Assembly (NCBI GenBank): GCA_027024125.1
Contig: JALVSV010000151.1
Span: 1-6,144 of the forward strand
Reading direction: 5' to 3'
DNA from: Methylothermaceae bacterium
GTDB lineage: Bacteria > Pseudomonadota > Gammaproteobacteria > Methylococcales > Methylothermaceae
Length of the DNA: 6,144 nt
Part shown: piece by piece, positions 1 to 5,990 of the stretch
Layout of the letters: each line of letters starts with the position of its first letter
Numbering within the stretch: position 1 is the stretch's first letter
Notes under the pieces: model-generated
The model's input: the letters and a program-made list of their open reading frames with translations, nothing else
Database searches by the model: none
What the model was told of the DNA's origin: nothing
Made by a program: the position numbers and the translations under genes

Positions 1-2
1 AA

Positions 3-1652
3 GACAACCCGATCTATACCCCGGAGGAATCCGGTCAGGAAGAGATTACAAGTCCTGTATCCCAGGACATGGATGAAGAGCGGCTCGAAGAACAGGCCAA
101 GCCCCCTTCCGAATCATCCACCGCGCATCCTCGCCTATCCCCTCAGCGCCAAGACAAGGCGGGAAGTGACTATGGCGCCGAAACCCAAGAGGAAGTCATC
201 GAAAAGGAAGTTTACCAACAAATCAGCCAGCTGCTTCATCAACGCCGTGGCGTAACGACAGAAGAGTCTACACCACCCTCAGCGCCCAACCCGCAAGAAA
301 TCGCCAAATTGGTTTCTTCACTGACCCAAAAGGCAGATACAACAAATCCCACCCCCACCGTTCCAGCAGACATTGCCTACCAACCCATAGAACAGATTCG
401 GGCTGAATTTTCCACCCAGATCGCCCAATTGTCCGAGATCATCAAACAGAACCAACTCAATCATAGTGATGCAGACGTAATCGAGCTGGTAGGAATGCTG
501 TTCGAGCTGGTGCTCAACGATCATAATTTACCCGACGCGGTCAAGGCATTACTCAGCCATCTACATACGCCCTATCTCAAAGTCGCCCTGCTAGATCGTA
601 AATTCTTTTTCAAGCGGCGCCATCCCGCCAGGCGCCTGCTCAATCTCCTGACCCAGGCAGGAGCCATGTGCAATGCAACGATGAAAAACGAACAAGCTGT
701 CTTCAACCAAATGCGCAAAACGGTCAACTGGGTGTTGACAGACTTTGATGACAATATCGAATTGTTCGAAGAGATTTTCCAGAAGTTTGAAGAGTTTCTT
801 AACAGATTTCAGCAACAAGCGAGAATCATCGAAAAGCGCTCGATCGAGAAAGCCAGGGGGCAGGAAAAGTTACGTGAAGCCCGTCAGGCCGTTGCCCGGG
901 AACTGATAGCAATCATCCGCGGTAAAAATCTGCCCAAAGCGGCTGAAAAATTGCTGTTTGGGCCTTGGTCTAACCTGCTGGTGTTATTGTATTTACGTCA
1001 AGGCGCTGAAAGTGATTCAAGACAGCATTATCTTCAGGTGACCAGGGAGATTGTGTGGAGCGTACAACCCAAGATATCGTCTGAAGATCAATTCATGCTC
1101 AGGCAGAAGCTGACCAAGATCAAAAAGGACATACAGGAAGGCCTGGCTTTGCTGGGTGACCCCGAAAGTAGTGCAGACCAATTATTGAACGAACTGGAAA
1201 GTTGCCACAATGAGGCCCTGGCCTCCAGGGCAGAGGCAACTCCCCAGAAGAGAACGAAGCTACCACTCTCAGATCCACTGCAATATCATGTATTGAGGGA
1301 TATCGATTCTGATGAAATCCTAGGTCAAGAAGCCACAGCTAAAGAGGATTCCGCTGAACTCCAGGCCATCATACGCCAATTGCAAAAAGTCAAACTCGGA
1401 ACTTGGTTTGAATTAAAGGGGGAAAACGCCGGACCACCCTTACGGGCCAAACTTTCCTGGTTCAGCACCAAGACCTCTTACTATATTTTCGTCAATCAAT
1501 CGGGCATTCAGATCGCGGTCAAACCGCTCAAAAAGCTCGCCAGAGAAATCCAACAAGGCAATGCCCGTATTCTTACAATCGACAAAAAGCCTTTCGTAGA
1601 ACGTACCCTTCAACGCATCTTCTCTGCCCTGAGACAACCACAGGTCAGCTGA
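3..1652 (+). CDS. DUF1631 family protein, C-terminal part (5' end outside window)
   Basis: I recognise this as a DUF1631 protein, a proteobacterial family without a settled biochemical role; some entries carry the misleading name 'thymidine phosphorylase'. The frame has no stop back to base 3, so the ATG at 69 is probably internal and the start lies outside the window. Numbering from that ATG, residues 1-100 are polar, Pro/Gln/Glu-rich and probably disordered. Residues 140-195 hold the family hallmark: 'LPDAVKALLSHLHTPYLKVA', then LLDRKFFFKRRHPARRLLN. A second block at 288-312 (LPKAAEKLLFGPWSNLLVLL) matches the family's repeated 'LP...W..vL' pattern. Residues 240-280 are highly charged helix. 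Residues 440-515 (KLGTWFELK, AKLSWFSTKTSYYIFVNQSG) form the C-terminal domain, which has a PilZ-like strand pattern but no RxxxR or NxSxxG motif. No signal peptide or membrane segment is visible, so it is probably cytoplasmic. It is convergent with the PilZ gene and overlaps its end by 8 bp. The family call is firm; the role is unknown. Confidence 0.86.
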   Translation, partial: DNPIYTPEESGQEEITSPVSQDMDEERLEEQAKPPSESSTAHPRLSPQRQDKAGSDYGAETQEEVIEKEVYQQISQLLHQRRGVTTEESTPPSAPNPQEIAKLVSSLTQKADTTNPTPTVPADIAYQPIEQIRAEFSTQIAQLSEIIKQNQLNHSDADVIELVGMLFELVLNDHNLPDAVKALLSHLHTPYLKVALLDRKFFFKRRHPARRLLNLLTQAGAMCNATMKNEQAVFNQMRKTVNWVLTDFDDNIELFEEIFQKFEEFLNRFQQQARIIEKRSIEKARGQEKLREARQAVARELIAIIRGKNLPKAAEKLLFGPWSNLLVLLYLRQGAESDSRQHYLQVTREIVWSVQPKISSEDQFMLRQKLTKIKKDIQEGLALLGDPESSADQLLNELESCHNEALASRAEATPQKRTKLPLSDPLQYHVLRDIDSDEILGQEATAKEDSAELQAIIRQLQKVKLGTWFELKGENAGPPLRAKLSWFSTKTSYYIFVNQSGIQIAVKPLKKLAREIQQGNARILTIDKKPFVERTLQRIFSALRQPQVS

Positions 1653-1986
1653 ACTGGGCAATCAAACGCTGCAATATTTCAGCTGCGTCGGGGGCATAGT
1701 CAATGATCCGAAACCCACACCAGTATTTTCCCTCGGCCCCATCCGCCTCGGTCCACACACTTTCCACCCCCAAGGTCAGCACTGGGGCATCAGGAATCAG
1801 GGCAAGAGGCACCTGAATATTCAACTGTAAAATCCTGTTGGGCTCGATACATTGATAACAGAGGATCAACAGTCCCTGGCTGGAAATATTGGCTACTGTC
1901 CCTATCACGCTGCCGGATACCTCATCAACGGCCTGTAAGATTTTTGGCAAAGGAATGCGAGGTTCATTACGACGCTCGGAATGCAT
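1645..1986 (-). CDS. Single-domain PilZ protein (cyclic-di-GMP receptor)
   Basis: This is a 113-residue protein that is essentially one PilZ domain. PilZ domains bind the second messenger cyclic-di-GMP and relay it to motility, surface or secretion targets; the target here cannot be read from sequence. Both ligand motifs are present in canonical form: R6-NEP-R10 (RxxxR) and N33-I-S-S-Q-G38 ((D/N)xSxxG). They are followed by the beta-barrel strands and the closing pattern around W68 and 'CGFRIIDY' (80-87). I chose the ATG at 1986 because a GGGG stretch sits 7 nt upstream and because PilZ proteins commonly begin a few residues before the ERRxxxR segment. A TTG at 2010 would add eight residues but has no ribosome binding site. 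The gene starts 49 bp after the rimI stop on the same strand, so co-transcription with rimI is likely. Its stop codon overlaps that of the convergent DUF1631 gene. Confidence 0.93.
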   Translation of the reverse strand: MHSERRNEPRIPLPKILQAVDEVSGSVIGTVANISSQGLLILCYQCIEPNRILQLNIQVPLALIPDAPVLTLGVESVWTEADGAEGKYWCGFRIIDYAPDAAEILQRLIAQFS

Positions 1987-2035
1987 GGCCGGACCCCAGA
2001 GAATTGACAATATATCTAAAAGTATAGAGGAAGGA

Positions 2036-2587
2036 TCACTCCAGCATCCTGGCCATCACCAGCGCATCCTCCCTGTTTCCTCCCACAGCAGGGTAGTAGT
2101 CCTTGCGCCGGCCGATTTCATTGAATCCCATTTTATGATAAAGGTGTATCGCCACCTCGTTAGTTGGACGGACTTCCAGCAGGATCATATCAGCACGATG
2201 AAGCCTGGCCACCTCCATCAGATTCTCCAGCATCATTCGCCCATAGCTCTTTCCCCTGTATCGTGGCGAAACACAAATATTCATCACGTGAGCTTCGCCC
2301 GCGGCCAATGCCAGAATACCGTAGGCAACCACTTCTTCACCAATCTCCCCAATCCAACACGAATAGCCTACCTTCAGGCAATTTTTGAATACACCCAGGC
2401 TCCAAGGAAAATTATAGGCAGACTCTTCAATAGCGGCCACCGCCTTGAGATCTCCCTTCTTCATGGGTCTGATAAACAAAGACTTGTTCGCCACCTCGGG
2501 ACAATGTCTCACATAGAAAGAACGCTGTGCTTCGTACCCCATCCACCGCTTCAATGAACCCAAAAGACCTGCCATCAAGCTCTCCAT
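2036..2587 (-). CDS. rimI: Ribosomal protein S18 alanine N-acetyltransferase RimI
   Basis: This is a GNAT-fold enzyme. RimI transfers an acetyl group from acetyl-CoA to the N-terminal alanine of ribosomal protein S18 in the cytoplasm. Numbering from the ATG at 2587 (183 aa), the GNAT domain runs from about L37 to the end. Family signatures are AYNFPWS (57-63), GEAHVMNICV (97-106), the acetyl-CoA loop RYRGKSYG (109-116), LEVRPTN with E138, HLYHKMGF with Y150, and REDALVM (172-178). E138 and Y150 align by motif with E. coli RimI catalytic E103 and Y115. Oddities: the protein is about 35 residues longer at the N-terminus than E. coli RimI, and S114 replaces the usual middle glycine of RxxGxG. 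The start is uncertain. A GTG at 2599 has AGGAGAAGG (2619-2611) 11 nt upstream, a GTG at 2629 has no Shine-Dalgarno, and the GTG at 2512 is about the latest start compatible with an intact domain. The PilZ gene follows on the same strand. Confidence 0.92.
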   Translation of the reverse strand: MESLMAGLLGSLKRWMGYEAQRSFYVRHCPEVANKSLFIRPMKKGDLKAVAAIEESAYNFPWSLGVFKNCLKVGYSCWIGEIGEEVVAYGILALAAGEAHVMNICVSPRYRGKSYGRMMLENLMEVARLHRADMILLEVRPTNEVAIHLYHKMGFNEIGRRKDYYPAVGGNREDALVMARMLE

Positions 2588-2705
2588 TTTCACAGCCACA
2601 CATATTTTAGCCTTCTCCTCTACATCCACAAGCAGGAAGTCGATTCAGGTGGTCAATTTTCCAGCAGCCTGGCCTCTCCCAGGACTCCGTCATCTATTCG
2701 GTCCC

Positions 2706-2805
2706 GGGGCAGGTGGTCTGCTTCGAAAAACGCCGTGAATACTTCCATGTAGGCTCCACTCCGGCGTCCCTGCCGGCGAGGCTTTCGAAGCAGACCACCT
2801 GCCCC
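2706..2805. repeat. Intergenic inverted-repeat element with 23-bp perfect arms
   Basis: The left arm (2706-2728) and right arm (2783-2805) are perfect reverse complements over 23 bp, beginning GGGGCAGGTGGTCTGC on the left. They enclose 54 bp. Inside is a second small hairpin, CCGGC (2761-2765) pairing with GCCGG (2772-2776), and the phrase GTGAATACTTCCATGTAGGC. That phrase resembles the core of dispersed intergenic repeats that I remember from methanotroph and other gammaproteobacterial genomes, often mis-called as peptides containing AYMDVFTA; here the minus strand reads GAYMEVFTAF. No transposase is present and no clear target duplication flanks the arms. It could be a non-autonomous mobile element, a REP-like unit, or a structured RNA or terminator if transcribed. 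The inverted repeat itself is certain; the family assignment is from memory. Confidence 0.85.
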
Positions 2806-2880
2806 TCCACAATCCTTTACGTGGTTGAATGACGTGGTCCTGTGGACTCTCCTGTGTTCATTGATGGGCAATAGATCTGA

Positions 2881-3024
2881 ATGTTCAACACTCGATCCCT
2901 GGCCTTACTCAAGGTACACGTTGAAGCGGTGAACGATCCGCTGGGGACTGCGCAAATCAGGTATAAGCCCCACGACTATGGCAAATGCCACATTTTTTTG
3001 GACATAGGAAAAAATTTCGATTAG
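2881..3024 (+). CDS. Possible 47-residue small ORF, unrecognised
   Basis: An ATG at 2881 opens a 47-codon frame ending in TAG at 3022-3024. The translation begins MFNTRSLALLKVHVEAVNDP and ends CHIFLDIGKNFD, with a mixed, soluble-protein-like composition. There is no good Shine-Dalgarno; the nearest purine stretch is GATGGGCAATAG. An in-frame TGA directly precedes the ATG. It lies on the opposite strand to rimI and the receptor gene, 75 bp after the inverted repeat. I do not recognise it. It could be a decayed gene fragment or chance. Confidence 0.18.
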   Translation: MFNTRSLALLKVHVEAVNDPLGTAQIRYKPHDYGKCHIFLDIGKNFD

Positions 3025-3055
3025 ACTTCTTTCCTGTGCTGCAGGGATCATTCGC

Positions 3056-3148
3056 ATGAAGTGCGTCAAAGAGGAGGAGTTCCCTGAGCCGCAGAAAAAT
3101 AATAAGAAAACTACTGTGATGCACGCTACAAGCGAGCAAATTTTTTAA
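3056..3148 (+). CDS. Possible 30-residue basic peptide ORF ahead of a terminator
   Basis: An ATG at 3056 is preceded by AGGGA with a spacing of 8-9 nt. It opens a 30-codon frame ending in TAA at 3146-3148, and a terminator hairpin starts 16 bp later at 3165. The peptide begins MKCVKEEEFPEP, has a lysine-rich middle (KNNKKTT) and ends HATSEQIF. It has no signal peptide, membrane segment or known motif. The combination of start, Shine-Dalgarno-like site and closely placed terminator is what a real small gene would show. However, 30 codons can occur by chance and I know no homologue. Confidence 0.25.
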   Translation: MKCVKEEEFPEPQKNNKKTTVMHATSEQIF

Positions 3149-3164
3149 AAAAAATAATAAAAAT

Positions 3165-3190
3165 AGCCCGCCTTATGCGGGCTTTTCTTT
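3165..3190 (+). terminator. Intrinsic terminator hairpin, probably bidirectional
   Basis: AGCCCGC (3165-3171) pairs perfectly with GCGGGCT (3177-3183) around the 5-nt loop CTTAT, and TTTTCTTT follows on the plus strand. The left flank (3141-3164) is A-rich with runs of A, so on the minus strand the same hairpin is also followed by a T-rich tract. The plus direction would end a transcript carrying the 30-codon ORF. The minus direction would end one carrying the small ORF at 3388-3173, whose stop codon lies in the loop. Confidence 0.75.
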
Positions 3191-3388
3191 AAGCTGACGC
3201 CTCCTTTCATCGATCTCCCGCCAAGCTTTTATCCTACACCCCACACTTCCTTGTTTTTTCACATCAGCAACTCGATTGTTATCCCCACCCGCTTCAAAAT
3301 GGCGTGGAGCTGGTGACTTTCCTGATTCAAACCAATGCTTCTCCATATTGGAACAGTGACCATCTGAATATCGGAGAATGGAGGGCAC
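3173..3388 (-). CDS. Possible small charged protein between two terminators, unrecognised
   Basis: This minus-strand frame of 71 codons starts at a GTG (3388); an ATG at 3346 would give 57 residues. Neither start has a well-spaced Shine-Dalgarno, as AAGGA abuts the GTG. The N-terminal part is polar and featureless. The last 20 residues (RIKAWREIDERRRQLKEKPA) are a strongly charged, plausible amphipathic helix, which is the main reason to list it. It begins about 20 bp after the receptor's terminator and ends inside the next hairpin, with the TAA in the loop. Opposite it, the plus strand is also open from 3193 to 3462, which weakens the coding case. I do not recognise a family. Confidence 0.25.
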   Translation of the reverse strand: MPSILRYSDGHCSNMEKHWFESGKSPAPRHFEAGGDNNRVADVKKQGSVGCRIKAWREIDERRRQLKEKPA

Positions 3389-3408
3389 TCCTTGAGGCAG
3401 ACCCCCCC

Positions 3409-3432
3409 AAAAAAAAGCGACCTTGCGGTCGC
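3409..3432 (-). terminator. Intrinsic terminator downstream of the TonB-dependent receptor gene
   Basis: On the minus strand GCGACC pairs with GGTCGC (3417-3422 and 3427-3432 on the plus strand) around a GCAA tetraloop, a stable GNRA type. Eight T residues (3416-3409) follow directly, then seven G residues. It lies about 145 bp beyond the receptor stop codon and is the natural end of that transcript. The plus strand lacks a T tract after the stem, so it acts in one direction only. Confidence 0.8.
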
Positions 3433-3577
3433 CAAAGAGGAGGAGAACTACTGTTGAGGTGAACTGTCAGGGATGCCTCATCTGGCACTCCTAACGTTCG
3501 AGAATCATTATACTGATTCAATCAAAGCAATCCACCCCTTTCCTGTCACCACATTATTATATTTCTAGAAACAATCA

Positions 3578-5908
3578 TCAAAGGGTCAACCGTATCCCTC
3601 CCCAAATTCCTCTGGGCGCTCCCGGACCGATAAAACGTGCATCATCAAATTCATCACCGAGTACCTCATCTGCTGCACCATACAATCCGAAAGTTTTGTA
3701 GCGCTTGTCAAACAGGTTGTCGACCCGGATAAACAACTGAACATAACGGTTGAATCTGTAGGCACTGCGTAGATTGAACACCCAATAACCCGGCAAAGGA
3801 TCGTTAAGGTTGGCTTCGTCACCACGGAAATAACGGTTACTGCTATAAATTCCCGTCATTCCTATGGTGAATTGGGGCAATACGTCCAAATCGAGATTGA
3901 ATTTGAACATATGTTCAGGCAGTCCGGGAATCCGGTCACCCTTGTTGACTTGAATGTTACCGGCAGGGTCGGCTGAAGGATTGTTCGGGCTGGGCGCCAG
4001 AAAAGGTGTCTGGAAAGTCGCGTCAAGATACGTGTAGTTGAACCCGTATCTGAGCGCGGCAAAAAATTTCCCGGTCAGAGGATTGTTCAAGACACCATTC
4101 AGACTGGCCTCTAAACCTTGCCGACGCGTCTTGCCGATATTGTCGAAATACCCCTCACTGGTCAGATTACCGGCACTGATGAAAAGAATGTCATCATGGT
4201 TGATGGTATGGAAGTAGCCGGTATGCCATTGAAAAGCCGTGGTAATGCCCTTCATTAGGGGCAGATAGTCCACGGTTCCCCGCAACCCGGCTTCAAATGT
4301 TTTGGCAACCACCTGCTTCAGCGGGGGATCGGCCAGAAAGGCATTAGGCAACTTACAGGGCGCTTCCGGGTCGGCACAGGTCAACTCCACTGCAGTGGGA
4401 GCGCGATTGCTTTCACTGTAGCGGCCATAGACGGATAATTCGGGGAAAAAACGATAAGTAAATCCACCGGAAGGATTGAAGCGATTGAATTGGTGGTTGC
4501 CTTCCAATTCATTACCGTCATTGTCATTGAGGCGGATGCGGGAAGAGTTGAAGCGACCGGAAACCGTTAACGTCAGATCCTGGATTGGCGTCAACTGCTC
4601 AATGAAGTAGGCGCCATAATGGGTGATTTCACTGTCCAAGCGCACCCTTGGTTCACCGACATTGATGCCACTGCCTTTAGCTCCCCTGCTCGAAGTCAAA
4701 CGCCCCAATTCGGTATCGAACTTGAAGCGGATCTGCGCCTGGTCGAAACTGAAACCTGTGACGAAGCGGTTCTCCAGCCCGAAGAAGTCCCGGGTAAAGG
4801 CAGCTTGGACAGTGGTCCCGTAACCACGTTGGCGCGTTTTGCTGGTATTGAGTGTGGCCGAATCGACATCTTCGGACGCAGGAATCTCGTTGCCGGCAGT
4901 ATCTTCTATGATTTCTCCTTCATCGTCACACATCAAATGATCGTTTGGCGGATCACACTCTTCATAGTCCGTATCATCTCCATTGAACGTGTTGATTTCA
5001 TTGAAACGGTAATAAGCATTTCCAGATAACTGGATATCATCACTGACCCATAGATTGCCATCCAGGTTACTGAAAAACATCTTGTTCTTGGTTTCATCAG
5101 GATGAGTAAATATGGCATCGCGATCCTGTCGGTAAAGTTGAATTGGCACGGCGCCATTACCCGTCAGGTCGTTACGATTGCCTGAGAGTGTCAGGTTGAG
5201 CTCACCAACATCTCCATGCCAGCTGAGCACCCCGAAGACTTGCCGAACGTGCGTGGGAGAGAAATCCCGCCAGCCATCCTCCTCAAAATTCCGGAGATAC
5301 AGAAAATAACCAACGGAACCGTTGTTCCAGCCACTCGATAGTTCCTCGTTATGCCGACCCCAATACCCCCCATACACTTTCAATTGATGATGGGGATATG
5401 AAAAGCCCGTCTTGCTTCGAATGGCAATGGCCCCGCCCAGAGTATTGAGTCCGAACACAGGATCGGAGCCTGGGTGCAAAGCCATATAATCAATCGCACC
5501 CTGTGGGATAAGATCCCAATTGACAGTATCACCGAATGGCTCGTTGAAACGGACCCCGTTGAAATAAACCGTCAAACCCATGGGAAGCCCCAACAAAGGT
5601 GAGGCCGTGAAACCCCGGTATTGAATATCTGGCTGGAAGGGATTGTTTTGAGCATCGTTGACCGTAATTCCCCCCAACTGGTAGCGCATATAATCAGTGA
5701 TGGAAAAACTTTGCATGCTTTCCAGATCTTCACCGGTGGCTGTCTGAATATTGGAGGGCAGGCTGTCCAACGGCACGCCATCGCTGGTCAAAGGCGTACT
5801 TCCAACCACTTCCATGGTCTCCAGCTCCAGAGTTTCTTCAGCCTGACCCAAGATTGTTGCCACTAGCAGCGCCATGGCCAAAAATGTTTTGCCTCCACTC
5901 GATTTCAT
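3578..5908 (-). CDS. TonB-dependent outer-membrane receptor, substrate unknown
   Basis: This is a complete 776-residue receptor; the family imports scarce ligands across the outer membrane using TonB-ExbBD energy. Residues 1-23 are a Sec signal peptide (KSSGGK, then a hydrophobic core) with a likely cut after GQA. A TonB-box-like segment, ETMEVVG, lies at 30-36. The plug domain spans roughly 45-165 and includes IQYRGFTASPLLGLPMG (95-111), FNGVRFNEPFGDTVNWDLIP (116-135) and VFGLNTLGGAIAIRSKTG (151-168). The rest is the 22-strand barrel, ending with the family signature VDNLFDKRYKTFG (729-741) and GGIRLTL. Residues 309-350 form an acidic insert with cysteines at 318 and 327; a second Cys pair (CADPEAPC) is at 511-518. 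I chose the ATG at 5908 because a GGGGGA site is 8 nt upstream and the signal peptide begins there; a TTG at 5938 would add ten unsuitable residues. A LuxR-type gene lies just upstream. The sequence style recalls receptors tied to metal uptake in methylotrophs, but the substrate is not shown. Confidence 0.96.
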   Translation of the reverse strand: MKSSGGKTFLAMALLVATILGQAEETLELETMEVVGSTPLTSDGVPLDSLPSNIQTATGEDLESMQSFSITDYMRYQLGGITVNDAQNNPFQPDIQYRGFTASPLLGLPMGLTVYFNGVRFNEPFGDTVNWDLIPQGAIDYMALHPGSDPVFGLNTLGGAIAIRSKTGFSYPHHQLKVYGGYWGRHNEELSSGWNNGSVGYFLYLRNFEEDGWRDFSPTHVRQVFGVLSWHGDVGELNLTLSGNRNDLTGNGAVPIQLYRQDRDAIFTHPDETKNKMFFSNLDGNLWVSDDIQLSGNAYYRFNEINTFNGDDTDYEECDPPNDHLMCDDEGEIIEDTAGNEIPASEDVDSATLNTSKTRQRGYGTTVQAAFTRDFFGLENRFVTGFSFDQAQIRFKFDTELGRLTSSRGAKGSGINVGEPRVRLDSEITHYGAYFIEQLTPIQDLTLTVSGRFNSSRIRLNDNDGNELEGNHQFNRFNPSGGFTYRFFPELSVYGRYSESNRAPTAVELTCADPEAPCKLPNAFLADPPLKQVVAKTFEAGLRGTVDYLPLMKGITTAFQWHTGYFHTINHDDILFISAGNLTSEGYFDNIGKTRRQGLEASLNGVLNNPLTGKFFAALRYGFNYTYLDATFQTPFLAPSPNNPSADPAGNIQVNKGDRIPGLPEHMFKFNLDLDVLPQFTIGMTGIYSSNRYFRGDEANLNDPLPGYWVFNLRSAYRFNRYVQLFIRVDNLFDKRYKTFGLYGAADEVLGDEFDDARFIGPGAPRGIWGGIRLTL

Positions 5909-5916
5909 CTTTTTTG

Positions 5917-5922
5917 TCCCCC
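5917..5922 (-). promoter_or_regulatory. Ribosome binding site deciding the receptor start
   Basis: On the minus strand GGGGGA lies 8 nt before the ATG at 5908, separated by the A-rich spacer CAAAAAAG. It is a G-rich variant rather than a consensus AGGAGG. It supports the ATG over the in-frame TTG at 5938. Confidence 0.55.
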
Positions 5923-5971
5923 AACCTTTACAGCTCAAAATCGGAAAGATTAAGAGGAAAAACCAGGTGGG

Positions 5972-5990
5972 GGGAATAGGAAAAATTCCC
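5972..5990. promoter_or_regulatory. Small inverted repeat between regulator and receptor genes
   Basis: GGGAAT (5972-5977) and ATTCCC (5985-5990) are perfect reverse complements around a 7-nt spacer, directly after the LuxR-type stop codon and 64 bp before the receptor start. On the minus strand no T tract follows, so it is a poor intrinsic terminator. It could be a weak mRNA hairpin or a dyad operator for a dimeric regulator. The symmetry is seen; the function is inferred. Confidence 0.35.

Larger units (their letters stand above)
2641..3577. other. Gene-poor intergenic region with repeat, terminators and tiny ORFs
   Basis: This stretch of about 940 bp between rimI and the TonB-dependent receptor gene has no recognisable protein gene. 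It holds an inverted-repeat element (2706-2805), a hairpin terminator at 3165-3190 with T-rich flanks on both sides, a minus-strand terminator (3409-3432), and a 13-bp motif present twice (3067-3079 and 3433-3445). Three short ORFs of low confidence are listed separately. Positions 2806-2880 and 3446-3577 show nothing I can name. The short open end at 2653-2700 on the minus strand could be a remnant of a gene tail, but it reads straight into the repeat. Confidence 0.7.

Noticed and set aside
1889..2557. 222-codon open frame on the plus strand across rimI and the PilZ gene
   Set aside because: It is antisense to two confidently identified genes with intact catalytic and ligand motifs. Its translation has no recognisable domain and the composition of a shadow frame.
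2427..2603. 58-codon minus-strand ORF with ATG at 2603 and an ideally spaced Shine-Dalgarno-like site
   Set aside because: It overlaps rimI out of frame through the region where rimI coding sense is clear. The purine run also encodes Glu-Glu-Lys in the rimI frame. It is kept only as part of the start-site question.
2998..3030. Possible sigma70 promoter (TTGGAC, 17-bp gap, TTAGAC) ahead of the 30-codon ORF
   Set aside because: The spacing is right, but the -10 hexamer matches the consensus at too few positions to call.
2957..3139. 60-codon minus-strand frame in the intergenic region
   Set aside because: No ribosome binding site and no recognisable pattern; it overlaps the more plausible plus-strand short ORFs.
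3402..3416. C7-A8 homopolymer pair as a phase-variation tract
   Set aside because: The A8 is the T tract of the receptor's terminator, and the run is not inside a supported coding sequence or between promoter elements that I can identify.
3193..3462. Plus-strand frame open for 90 codons, with a GTG at 3304 and text such as IGEWRALLEADPPKKKRP
   Set aside because: It has no good start or ribosome binding site, and it crosses a minus-strand terminator stem and homopolymer runs. It competes with an equally weak frame on the other strand.
4619..5029. 136-codon plus-strand frame inside the receptor gene
   Set aside because: It lies wholly antisense to a well-supported TonB-dependent receptor and shows no domain or ribosome binding site of its own.
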